64,000 nt of DNA from Aurantiacibacter atlanticus (GTDB taxonomy: Bacteria; Pseudomonadota; Alphaproteobacteria; Sphingomonadales; Sphingomonadaceae). The DNA is taken from assembly GCF_001077815.2 (NCBI RefSeq), contig NZ_CP011310.1:1116001-1180000 (forward strand). The letters run 5' to 3'. Below, piece after piece: positions 7,553 to 15,956 of the stretch (position 1 is the first letter of the stretch; each line of letters opens with the position of its first letter). Position numbers and translations under genes: made by a program. The notes under the pieces are model-generated. The model had not been told where the DNA came from. It searched no databases and saw only the letters and a list, made by a program, of their open reading frames with translations.

Positions 7553-9955
7553 ATGTTGCGCCCACGCCTTACCCCTCCCAGGGACATCTTCCCCGTCGAC
7601 CCGTGGGGAGTGGGGGTGGCGCGCTTCGACCTCGACCTTCTTCAGGCCTATGTCGGGCAAGCGGAAACGATGTTCGCGCTCTCCAACGGCTATCTTGGCA
7701 TCCGCGGCACGATCGACGAGGGACAACCGGTGGAGGAGCCGGGTACCTATCTGAACGGCTTCTACGAAACGCGGCCGATTACCTACGGTGAAAGCGCCTA
7801 CGGTTTTCCTGACACTGGGCAGAGCATGCTTGTCTGCCCCGATGGCACCCCCATACGCCTGACCGTCGATGATGAAATCTTCGATCTCGCCAAGGCCGAG
7901 GTGCTGGAGTTCTCTCGCCGCCTCGATCTGGCGAAAGGCGTGCTCACGCGCAACGTCACGTGGAGAACGCAGCGAGGGCGGCGTCTTACGCTGAAAACGA
8001 CACGTCTGGTCTCGTTCGACATGAAGCACGTCGCTGCGATCCGCTGGGAACTCGTGCCCGAGGACGACGTGGACCTGGTGATCTCGTCGGAGATCGTGGA
8101 GCGCGCTCCGTTGCCACTCGAAGACTTCGACCCGCGACTGGCCGAAACTCCGGACGGCAGCATTCTGTGCCCCACCGGCGGCTCGGTGGACGGCTTGCGA
8201 GCCGTGCTGGGCTTTGTGACCTGCGGTTCGCGGCTCGCGCTCGGCTGCGCGATGGATCACGTGCTCGAAACGTCCTCACCGTGCGAGACGGTCGCGGAAC
8301 GCAAGGAGACCGGCGCCGCGGTGACGATGCGAATAGCTGGACGTGCGGGCGTGCCGGTCCGGCTCACCAAGTTCATGGCCTATCATTACGGGGCCGAAGA
8401 CGGCGACGACATGGTTGCCGCTGCCAGAGCGAGTCTCGACAAGGCCATCGCACGCGGTTTCCCCGCCTTGCTTGCAAGACAGGAGAAGAACGTGGCGCAA
8501 TTCTGGGCCGGTGCGGACGTGGAAGTGGAGGGCGACCTTGCGATGCAGCAGGTCATACGCTGGAACCTGTTTCAGCTCATGCAAGCGTCTTTCCGTGTGC
8601 ATGGTCATGGTATCGGCGCGCGGGGCCTGACGGGGCGCAGCTACGAAGGCCACTATTTCTGGGACACCGAGATCTACGTGTTGCCGTTCCTGAACTACAC
8701 CGCGCCCGATACCGCGCGCGCGGTGCTCAAATTCCGTTACGATATGCTTCCCCAGGCACGGGCGCGCGCGCGCGAACTGGGTCATCGGGGCGCAACCTTT
8801 CCCTGGAGGACAATCAACGGGAACGAGGCCTCGGCTTATTACGCGGCCGGCACCGCGCAGTATCACATCAACGCCGACATCGCCTATGCATTAAATAGAT
8901 ATGTCGAAGTGTCCGGGGATGATGGCTTCATGATCCGCTACGGCGCCGAGATCCTGGTCGAGACGGCTCGCTTCTGGCTCGACCTCGGCTTCTTTTCAGC
9001 CCGCCGGGAGGGCAGGTTCTGCATTAACGCGGTGACCGGCCCGGATGAATACAACGCGGTTGTCGATAACAATTACTTCACCAATCTGATGGCGCAGGAA
9101 AACCTGCGCCTCGCAGCCAAAGTCGTACTCTCTCTCGGCAGCGAGGCGCGCGCAGCGCTGATCGAGAGGACAGGCCTGGCACCCGAAGAGCCTGGGGCAT
9201 GGAGCGAAGCGGCAGATCGCATGTACCTGCCTTATGACGAGCGGCTCGGCGTCCATCCGCAGGACGACAGCTTCCTGGACAAGGAGGTTTGGGATTTCGA
9301 GAACACGCCGGAGGAGAATTATCCCCTTCTGCTGAACTATCATCCCCTGAATCTCTACCGATCGCAGGTTATCAAGCAGGCCGATACGTTGCTGGCCATG
9401 TTCCTGATGAACGGTAGCTTCGCCGATGCCGAAAAGAAGCGGGATTTCGACTATTACGACCCGATCACCACTCATGACAGTTCATTGTCTGTCTGCATCC
9501 AGTCGATTATGGCGAGTGAGATCGGCTATAGTCGAAAGGCCTTCGACTACTTCAATTTCGCCGCCTCGATGGATCTCTCCGACGTGGGCGGCAATGTAAA
9601 GCACGGCGCACACGTCGCCTCAATCGGAGGCACCTGGATGGCGCTCGCCTACGGGTTCGCCGGTCTGCGCGACGGAAGTGGCAAAACAAGGTTCCGCCCC
9701 CGCCTGCCTGCCGAATGGACACGCTTGCAAATTCCGCTCACGATCCGCGGGCGGCGCCTTCGCATGTCGATCGATCACCAGGAGACGGTCTACCGGCTGG
9801 AAGCCGGCGATGCGATCGAGATCATGCACGAGGACGAAACCGTGCAGATGGGCCCCGCCGTTCCGGAGGCGCGACGACCGACGACGAAAGCGCCGCCCGA
9901 TCCGGAATTGGACTCCGGGGCAGTCGATCCCGCCGAACCCGACGATATCATGTGA
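7553..9955 (+). CDS. Glycoside hydrolase family 65 disaccharide phosphorylase
   Basis: 800 aa, the usual size for GH65 maltose, trehalose or kojibiose phosphorylases. The N-terminal beta-sandwich begins with PVDPWGVGVARFD and SNGYLGIRG. The (alpha/alpha)6 catalytic domain has GHYFWDTEIYVLPFL, TFPWRTINGNEAS and the general acid in VTGPDEYN (Glu 499). A C-terminal jelly-roll (RLPAEWTRLQIPLTIRGRRL) follows. ATG 7553 has AGGAAAAA upstream. The reaction is phosphorolysis of an alpha-linked disaccharide to beta-glucose 1-phosphate plus glucose; exact linkage cannot be read. The convergent gene downstream encodes a beta-phosphoglucomutase-like enzyme, which would convert the product to glucose 6-phosphate. 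The enzyme is cytoplasmic, with no signal peptide. Confidence 0.92.
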   Translation: MLRPRLTPPRDIFPVDPWGVGVARFDLDLLQAYVGQAETMFALSNGYLGIRGTIDEGQPVEEPGTYLNGFYETRPITYGESAYGFPDTGQSMLVCPDGTPIRLTVDDEIFDLAKAEVLEFSRRLDLAKGVLTRNVTWRTQRGRRLTLKTTRLVSFDMKHVAAIRWELVPEDDVDLVISSEIVERAPLPLEDFDPRLAETPDGSILCPTGGSVDGLRAVLGFVTCGSRLALGCAMDHVLETSSPCETVAERKETGAAVTMRIAGRAGVPVRLTKFMAYHYGAEDGDDMVAAARASLDKAIARGFPALLARQEKNVAQFWAGADVEVEGDLAMQQVIRWNLFQLMQASFRVHGHGIGARGLTGRSYEGHYFWDTEIYVLPFLNYTAPDTARAVLKFRYDMLPQARARARELGHRGATFPWRTINGNEASAYYAAGTAQYHINADIAYALNRYVEVSGDDGFMIRYGAEILVETARFWLDLGFFSARREGRFCINAVTGPDEYNAVVDNNYFTNLMAQENLRLAAKVVLSLGSEARAALIERTGLAPEEPGAWSEAADRMYLPYDERLGVHPQDDSFLDKEVWDFENTPEENYPLLLNYHPLNLYRSQVIKQADTLLAMFLMNGSFADAEKKRDFDYYDPITTHDSSLSVCIQSIMASEIGYSRKAFDYFNFAASMDLSDVGGNVKHGAHVASIGGTWMALAYGFAGLRDGSGKTRFRPRLPAEWTRLQIPLTIRGRRLRMSIDHQETVYRLEAGDAIEIMHEDETVQMGPAVPEARRPTTKAPPDPELDSGAVDPAEPDDIM

Positions 9956-9976
9956 AATCTGTCTCGAAGCCGAAGC

Positions 9977-10705
9977 TTAGACAACTTCCGCAGCGGATAG
10001 ATCGGGCACCACCATGTCCGCACCTGCTGCAAGCAAAGCCTCGGCATGCTGTCCACGACCGACGCCGATAACGGTATGGAAACCGGCTTTCCGACCCGCC
10101 GTGATACCAGCGATCGCGTCCTCGAAGATCGCCGCCCGTGCCGGCTCGACTTCCAGCCGCTTCAGAGCCTCGCGAAACAGCGCCGGGTCCGGTTTGCTCG
10201 GCAGGTCAAGTCGAGCGGAGTCGACCCCGTCAACCCGGATCTGGACAAAGCGGTCCAGCCCGGTGGCCTTGAGTACCGCCCCTGCGTTAGCACTGGAGGA
10301 AGCGACCGCCACCCGGATATCTGCTTGTCGCAAAGCGTGAAGCAGGGCCCTGGCACCCGGCAGCGGCGCAGAATCGCGCCGCAGTCGCTCCTGTACCGCC
10401 TCGTTCTTGCGCCGGGACAACCCTTGTACCGTTTCAGCATTGGGCGGGTCGGACTCCGATCCTTCGGGTAATTCGATGCCGCGCGAGGCAAGGAAGGCGC
10501 GCACGCCGTCCTCGCGGCGGCGTCCATCGACGAACGCCCGGTAATCTTGTTGGCTGAAATAGGCCAAGGGAGGGCGTCCTCGGCGCAGGAAGGCATCGAA
10601 GGTCTCCTTCCACGCTGCTTCGTGCAGGCCAGCCGTGTCGGTAAGCACACCATCAAGATCGAACACCGCTGCGTCGAGGTGTTCGGGCGAAAGCGAAACT
10701 TCCAT
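9977..10705 (-). CDS. HAD-family beta-phosphoglucomutase-like protein
   Basis: 242 aa from ATG 10705; the frame extends upstream, but homology begins at AAVFDLDGVLTDTAGLHEA. Motif I is FDLDGVLTD, with the nucleophile and acid Asp pair. Motif II is in VAVASSSANA, motif III in PSKPDP and motif IV in AAIFEDAIAGI. A helical cap domain with the HEAAWK signature of beta-phosphoglucomutases lies between. The expected reaction is beta-glucose 1-phosphate to glucose 6-phosphate. It converges on the GH65 gene with 21 bases between them, and bacterial GH65 loci commonly pair the two activities. It is divergent from a PfkB kinase gene. Confidence 0.85.
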   Translation of the reverse strand: MEVSLSPEHLDAAVFDLDGVLTDTAGLHEAAWKETFDAFLRRGRPPLAYFSQQDYRAFVDGRRREDGVRAFLASRGIELPEGSESDPPNAETVQGLSRRKNEAVQERLRRDSAPLPGARALLHALRQADIRVAVASSSANAGAVLKATGLDRFVQIRVDGVDSARLDLPSKPDPALFREALKRLEVEPARAAIFEDAIAGITAGRKAGFHTVIGVGRGQHAEALLAAGADMVVPDLSAAEVV

Positions 10706-11036
10706 GCGGGTCAACTGTAATCTCCAGGCGGCCCCAACACCTGGGCGGGGCTTTCGGCATGCTGCGGTTCGACCTTGATATACTACCAGCCACAGGATGC
10801 CTGCAAACCTTCTAAACGCCCACAAGCCTCTGGCTGGCATTGACACCGCCAAGTTTGGGCCCCGATGCGTGGTGCATAGCGTACCGCCACGGCTTTTCGC
10901 GCAGTTCCCAGTGCAATAGGGTATTGAACTGCGCCTTGTTGCCAGTTCGCTGCTATGTAGTTTTTCTGGCCCGAACTGACACCTTGCCATGAAAAACACG
11001 TTTGCTGGTTAAAGCGGAACTGGAGATCAACGCCTG
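10706..11036. promoter_or_regulatory. Divergent intergenic region with candidate extended -10 element
   Basis: This 331-bp gap separates the HAD gene (leftward) from pfkB (rightward) and must hold both promoters. At 10951-10959 it has TGCTATGTA, an extended -10-like sequence, followed by GGCCCGA at 10968-10974. The same two words recur in the gap before the second pfkB locus (40221 and 40240). No matching -35 box and no good FNR box were found. No small gene is evident. Confidence 0.35.
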
Positions 11037-11975
11037 ATGCTAAGTATTGCGACGCTTACGATGAACCCAACCCTCGACGTTGCGTTCGAAATCGATCGCA
11101 TCCTGCCAGTGCACAAGATGCGCGGAGGCAATGAACGACATGACCCTGGCGGCGGCGGTATCAACGTTGCGCGAGTATTTGTGCGGCTGGGAGGCAACGC
11201 CCGTTGCTGCTACCTGAGCGGAGGCGCGGCTGGTGCTGCTCTCGATTGGCTAGTCGATTTGCATCAGCTGGTGCGCAACCGGATCGCGATCGCCGACGAA
11301 ACCCGGGTAAGCACATCGATATTTGAGCGGGACAGCGAGAGTGAATACCGCTTCGTAACCGACGGACCAATCATATCGGCTGCAGAGTGGCAGGAATGCG
11401 AAGCTGCCGTGGCGGAAATCAGCTGTGATTACCTCGTCGCCAGCGGTTCGCTCCCGCAGGGCGTGCCGAAGGATTTCTATGCCCGCATTGGCAGATTGGC
11501 TAAAGAGCGGGGCATACGGTTTGTCTTAGACAGCTCCGGAGCCGGATTGGCCCACGGCCTGGAAGGCGGCGGCGCCTTTCTGGTGAAGCCGAGCATTGGC
11601 GAACTGCGCGCGCTGACCGGCAAGCAATTGCAGGAAGAGGAAGCGATTATCGAAGCCGCAGAAGGCATAGTCCGGCGCGGAGAAGCCGAGCATGTCGCAG
11701 TGACCATGGGTCACGACGGCGCGATCCTGACGAATGGAAATGGAACAACCCGGCTCCCCGCGCTTCCCGTGGAAGCCATGAGTGCCGTCGGAGCAGGAGA
11801 CAGTTTTCTGGCGGCAATGGTCCATGCATTCTCGGCTGGGCGTGAGCCTGTCGACGCCTTGCGCTTCGGCATGGCGGCCGGCGCTGCCGCCGTGCTTACT
11901 CCCGGTACCGACCTTGCCCGGGCAGACGATATCCATCGGCTTTATGGAGATATGTCAAAACACCACAGCTTCTGA
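11037..11975 (+). CDS. PfkB-family sugar kinase (6-phosphofructokinase II / 1-phosphofructokinase type)
   Basis: 312 aa ribokinase-fold enzyme. The N-terminus ATLTMNPTLDVAFEID and the [10 protein letters not shown] substrate loop are typical of the FruK/PfkB/LacC branch. The anion hole and catalytic base are in [13 protein letters not shown] (Asp 255). CTGGAG lies upstream of ATG 11037. It would phosphorylate a fructose phosphate in the cytoplasm, linking the glucose 6-phosphate made next door to lower glycolysis. The window has a clear paralogue at 39016-39951. The gene is convergent with lctP. Substrate among phosphosugars is not certain. Confidence 0.88.
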   Translation: MLSIATLTMNPTLDVAFEIDRILPVHKMRGGNERHDPGGGGINVARVFVRLGGNARCCYLSGGAAGAALDWLVDLHQLVRNRIAIADETRVSTSIFERDSESEYRFVTDGPIISAAEWQECEAAVAEISCDYLVASGSLPQGVPKDFYARIGRLAKERGIRFVLDSSGAGLAHGLEGGGAFLVKPSIGELRALTGKQLQEEEAIIEAAEGIVRRGEAEHVAVTMGHDGAILTNGNGTTRLPALPVEAMSAVGAGDSFLAAMVHAFSAGREPVDALRFGMAAGAAAVLTPGTDLARADDIHRLYGDMSKHHSF

Positions 11976-12016
11976 CGCCGGCGGCCGGATTGAGGGTTAC
12001 GCCGTTCGCGGCGATT

Positions 12017-13507
12017 TCAGAACATCGGCAGCAAGGCAGACAGCGCAAGGAGCAGTGCGCCGCCAGCAACCGCATAAAGCAAGCAGACGGGCAGCGTCTG
12101 TTTCAGAACCTCCCCCTCCCGGCCAATCAAACCCACGGTTGCGGCGCCGGCGACAATGTTGTGCGGCGCGACGATATTGCCGATCGCTGCGCCGAAACCC
12201 TGGCCGGCAAGCGCCAGCAGCGGCGCGACATTGCCCGCAGACGCCGCGGACACCTGGAATTCGGCCAGGACGATGTTCGAGGTCGTGGCCGAACCGGTGA
12301 CAAAGGAACCCAGCGCTCCGGTCAATGGCGAAGCGAGCGGCCAGGCCGATCCCAGCAACTCGGCGGCAGCGAGGGCCAGTGCTTCTATCATTCCGCTATG
12401 CACCATGAATCGGGCAAGCAGCAGGACGGAAACGAGGGCCAGGGCGACCGGAGGCAACCGGCGGGCTGCGGCAACGAAGGTGACGTTCAGCATGCTTCGC
12501 CCGGTTGCATTTGCGGATGCGGGGATAAGCAGGGAAAGCATCAGCAACGTGCCCGGATGGTAAAGCGGCGCTAGCGAACCTCCAAAGTTCCGTCCCAAGG
12601 TCCATTCCAGAGTTGCTTCCTGCAATATACTTGTGATTGGCGGGACCAGCCGGGTAGCAAGAATCAGAACCAGTACTGCAAGATAAGGCATCGCTGCCAT
12701 TGCAAGCGTCCCCGCAGGGATGGAGCCAGCGGGGGCCATTCTTCGTCGCCGCACCACCACAACGAACAACAGCGCTCCGATCAATGCTCCGCCCAGCGTC
12801 GGCAACTCGGGCCCCGTCGCCCAGGCGAAGACCGCAGCCGGAACAAGGAACAGCAGTGCCGCGCCGATCGGCGCCAGCCAGCTGGCGCGCATCGCGGGAT
12901 CGTCGGGCCGAGCGAGGCGGAATACAAGCATGGCGAGCATCCAGCCGATTGCGCCATGCAAAAGCATGATAAGCAGGGACAGGGTCCGGGGGTCCGCCGC
13001 CATGGTTTCGACCAACGGTACGATCGGTGTGCCGACAGCTCCGAACGAAACGCCGGCGGCATGGCCGAACAACGCCAGCACGAGCGCGCGCAGCGGCGCA
13101 AAGCCAAGCCCGACAAGCATTGGCGCCACCAGCGCGATCGGCGTTCCGAAGCCCGCGGCCCCCTCGAGGAACAGACCGAAAAACCAAGCGAGCAACAATG
13201 CGTGGATTTGTGGCTTTGTCGATACGGAAGCCAGCCAGCGCCCTATCTCGGCGGTAGCTCCCGTGCGCTGCTGATATTCGTAGATGCAGAGCGCGGGGAA
13301 AATGATCCACAGGATCGTCGCCGAAGTAAACACAGCTTCCAGCGCGGGGCCGGCAAGTGCCAGCGAGTTCAAAGGGTAATCGAACACGAGAACAGCGATT
13401 GCGAGACCGCCTGCGGCACTCCAGACCCCGGCCTCCGCTGCCGAGCGGCGCAGGCCGACAAGAAGAACGACGAACGCGATGAACGGCAGGAGCGCCAGTC
13501 CCGCCAT
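12017..13507 (-). CDS. lctP: L-lactate permease (LctP family)
   Basis: 496 aa, about a dozen hydrophobic segments and no soluble domain. LctP signatures include FFGLFLEGAAGFGTPIAL, GAVGTPIVPL, TGALGSFVTGSATTSNIV and IGNIVAPHNIVAGAATVGL. It moves lactate or glycolate with protons across the inner membrane. The start codon is 3 bases after the ldhA stop, so the two are co-translated, an arrangement suited to lactate production and export or re-uptake. A second, diverged copy is at 41259-42887. Confidence 0.93.
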   Translation of the reverse strand: MAGLALLPFIAFVVLLVGLRRSAAEAGVWSAAGGLAIAVLVFDYPLNSLALAGPALEAVFTSATILWIIFPALCIYEYQQRTGATAEIGRWLASVSTKPQIHALLLAWFFGLFLEGAAGFGTPIALVAPMLVGLGFAPLRALVLALFGHAAGVSFGAVGTPIVPLVETMAADPRTLSLLIMLLHGAIGWMLAMLVFRLARPDDPAMRASWLAPIGAALLFLVPAAVFAWATGPELPTLGGALIGALLFVVVVRRRRMAPAGSIPAGTLAMAAMPYLAVLVLILATRLVPPITSILQEATLEWTLGRNFGGSLAPLYHPGTLLMLSLLIPASANATGRSMLNVTFVAAARRLPPVALALVSVLLLARFMVHSGMIEALALAAAELLGSAWPLASPLTGALGSFVTGSATTSNIVLAEFQVSAASAGNVAPLLALAGQGFGAAIGNIVAPHNIVAGAATVGLIGREGEVLKQTLPVCLLYAVAGGALLLALSALLPMF

Positions 13508-13510
13508 CGC

Positions 13511-14521
13511 TCAGGCAAGTTTCTCGACCGAGACCTCGTGGAGCGCAGTGCCGTCCTCTTCGAAGCGGGTTATGTTGGCTATCGTCGTTTCGGCAATCGC
13601 CGTCATGGCTTCGCGCGTGAAGAAGGCCTGATGACCTGTGATCAAAACGTTGGGGAAAGTCAGCAACCTGGCAAAAACATCGTCCTGGATCAGCTGGTTC
13701 GACAGGTTTTCGAAAAACAGATTCTCTTCTTCCTCGTAAACATCGAGGCCAACCGACCCGATTTTTCCGCTCTTGAGGCCGGCGGTCAGCGCCTTGGCAT
13801 CGACCACTCCGCCACGGCTCGTGTTGATCAGCATGACGCCCTCCTTCATCTTGCCAATGGCTTGATGGTCGATCAGGTGATGGGTCTGCGGAGTCAGCGG
13901 ACAGTGAAGCGAAATGATGTCCGATCTCTCGAAAAGCTCGTCGAGATTGACATATCGACCTCCAAGATTCTCCATTTGCGGATCAGGTTGCGGATCGTGC
14001 GCGAGCAATTGGCAGCCGAAGCCTCTCATGATCCCCGCCATGCAGAGCCCGATATTGCCGGTTCCGACAATGCCGACGGTGCGTCCGCGTAAATCGAACC
14101 CAAGCAGTCCTTCTAGTGCGAAATTACCTTCCCGCACACGCGCATAGGCCTTGTGTATTTTGCGATTGAGCGAAAGGATCAGAGCGGCCGTGTGCTCGGC
14201 GACAGCGTCGGGCGAATAAGCCGGTACGCGCGCCACTGTCAGCCCTTCCATCCGGGCAGCTTCCAGATCCACATGGTTGAAACCGGCGCTGCGAAGTGCG
14301 ATCAACCTGACCCCTTCCCGAGCCAAAATCTCTAGAACTTGACGATCGAGCCTGTCGTTAACGAAGGCGCAAACCGCATCGTGATCCTTCGCGAGCAGTG
14401 CGGACTGCTTGTCCAGCTGTCCATCCAAATAGGTGAACTGATGCTTTCCATCTGTCCTCTCGGCAGCCGCATCGAGAAAAGTACGGTCATAGTTCTTCGA
14501 ACTGAAAACGGCGATCCTCAT
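13511..14521 (-). CDS. ldhA: D-lactate dehydrogenase (fermentative LdhA type)
   Basis: 336 aa from ATG 14521 (MRIAVFSSKNYD). An upstream in-frame ATG at 14563 adds 14 residues with no family match. The NAD-binding motif is VGIVGTGNIG. Catalytic Arg, Glu and His are in INTSRGGVVD, YEEEENLFFEN and VLITGHQAFFTREA; the last is the LdhA hallmark that separates it from glycerate and phosphoglycerate dehydrogenases. It reduces pyruvate to D-lactate with NADH oxidation under low oxygen. It overlaps functionally with lctP, encoded 3 bases downstream. A distinct 2-hydroxyacid dehydrogenase is at 46663-47676. Confidence 0.9.
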   Translation of the reverse strand: MRIAVFSSKNYDRTFLDAAAERTDGKHQFTYLDGQLDKQSALLAKDHDAVCAFVNDRLDRQVLEILAREGVRLIALRSAGFNHVDLEAARMEGLTVARVPAYSPDAVAEHTAALILSLNRKIHKAYARVREGNFALEGLLGFDLRGRTVGIVGTGNIGLCMAGIMRGFGCQLLAHDPQPDPQMENLGGRYVNLDELFERSDIISLHCPLTPQTHHLIDHQAIGKMKEGVMLINTSRGGVVDAKALTAGLKSGKIGSVGLDVYEEEENLFFENLSNQLIQDDVFARLLTFPNVLITGHQAFFTREAMTAIAETTIANITRFEEDGTALHEVSVEKLA

Positions 14522-14774
14522 AGTAAGGTTTCTTATAACCTCCCCTTGGGTATGGCGCGACAAAGTTCCTGCAAACTCAGAACTGGCATGCGCAACCGAC
14601 TGGCTCGCACTCAGGTGGCCAATGATATGTCAGACCTGTTTCTAATGGAGCGCTACTTTTCGTATACGGTGAAATGATCCTGTGTTGATACCAGCATCGA
14701 AGATAAATGTGGTTCGAGTTTTTGCTTTTGCAGTTTTAGGCAGGCTGGCGAGATAAGCGCGGACTGACAGACGA
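14522..14774. other. Intergenic region upstream of ldhA
   Basis: This 253-bp gap lies between the start of ldhA and the 3' end of the alcohol dehydrogenase, both leftward. No open frame with family features and no TTGA-N6-TCAA box was seen. TTATAACCTCCCC at about 14533-14545 gives a purine-rich GGGGAGG on the minus strand, 18 bases from the ldhA start, too far to be an ideal ribosome binding site. Confidence 0.35.
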
Positions 14775-15798
14775 TCAAAGCTCGATAACGATGCGGCCCT
14801 CGACCTTGCCGGCCTCGAGATTTGCGAACACATCGTTGACGTCCTCCAACCGGGCCTTGCTGATGCGCGTCTTGACCTTGCCTTCATTTGCAAACTGCAC
14901 GGCTTCTGCCAGATCCCTGCGATTGCCCACGATTGAACCTCGCGTGGTAATCCGCTTCAGCACGACATCGAATATCGGCGTGGGAAACTCACCGGGCGGC
15001 AGTCCGGTCAAGGCGATGGTTCCTTTTCTGCGAACCATTTTCAGGGCCTGCGCAAACGCGGGAACCGAAACAGCCGTGACCAGCACGCCCTGGGCCCCTC
15101 CATCCGTAGCTGTATTCACCTGCTCGGCCGCGTCGTCATCCAGCGTTGATCGCCACGTCCGCGCCCAGCTCCTTGGCGAGCGCGAGCTTTTCGTCGGCGA
15201 CATCTAGCGCCACCACGTGCAAACCCATTGCCTTGGCATATTGCACCGCGACATGGCCCAGGCCGCCGATGCCGGAAATCGCCAGCCATTCGCCGGGCCT
15301 GGCCTCGGTTTCCTTGATGCCCTTGTAGGTGGTGACGCCCGCACACAGTATCGGTGCCATAGCGGCGAAATCGACATCGTCCGGGAGCCGGGCCACGAAA
15401 GGTGCCGCGCCGATCGCATATTCTGCGAATGTGCCGTTGACCGTGTATCCGCTCATATGCTGGGCTTCGCAAAGCGTTTCCCAGCCGGTTTCGCAATATT
15501 CACAGTTGCGGCAAGCATCGTGCAGCCACGCGATCCCGACCTTGTCGCCTTCTTTCAAATCAGTGACGCCTTCTCCAAGTGCGCTGACGATGCCCACCCC
15601 CTCATGGCCTGGGATGAATGGCAGGTTCGGTTTGACCGGCCAGTCCCCGGCGGCGGCGTGGAGATCGGTATGACATACGCCCGATGCCACGATTTTCACC
15701 AGCACTTCGCCCGGGCCGGGCTCTGGAACAGGGACCTGTTCGATGACCAGCGGTTTGCCAAACTCGTGTACAACCGCCGCTTTCATTGTCTTGGTCAT
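14775..15798 (-). pseudogene. adhP: Zinc-dependent alcohol dehydrogenase (AdhP/AdhA-like), frameshifted
   Basis: The first frame, from ATG 15798 (AGGAG 8 bases upstream), has catalytic zinc ligands in [16 protein letters not shown] and GHEGVGIV, the structural-zinc loop [15 protein letters not shown], and the cofactor motif [13 protein letters not shown]. It stops after GADVAIN. The rest (LDDDAAEQV to GRIVIEL) is in another frame and ends at 14775. Compared with the duplicate fragment at 4337-4745, which reads smoothly here, two bases are missing near 15145. The intact enzyme would interconvert acetaldehyde and ethanol with NAD. A sequencing error cannot be excluded, since the rest of the gene is perfect and the promoter is well preserved. 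Confidence 0.85.
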
Positions 15799-15833
15799 CG
15801 TCGTCACTCCTCTTCCCGCACTTTCGCCAGCCA

Positions 15834-15875
15834 GCTATAGGGCGCTCGACACGGGCACGCGTTGATAAAGGTCAA
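15834..15875 (-). promoter_or_regulatory. FNR/FixK-type class II promoter of adh
   Basis: TTGATAAAGGTCAA at 15862-15875 matches the FNR/FixK consensus TTGAT-N4-(G/A)TCAA at all ten defined positions. On the minus strand it is followed after 22 bases by TATAGC (15839-15834), the right place for a -10 element when the activator is centred at -41.5. Transcription would start near 15827, giving a leader of about 30 bases that contains AGGAG before ATG 15798. This is the only clean FNR box seen in the window. Confidence 0.7.
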
Positions 15876-15956
15876 TCTTCATGATGGTAGCGGAACCGAG
15901 AGACCATCTTATCATATCTCGGCGGTTCTGCGGAGAGCGGCAGCAAGGGACCAACC

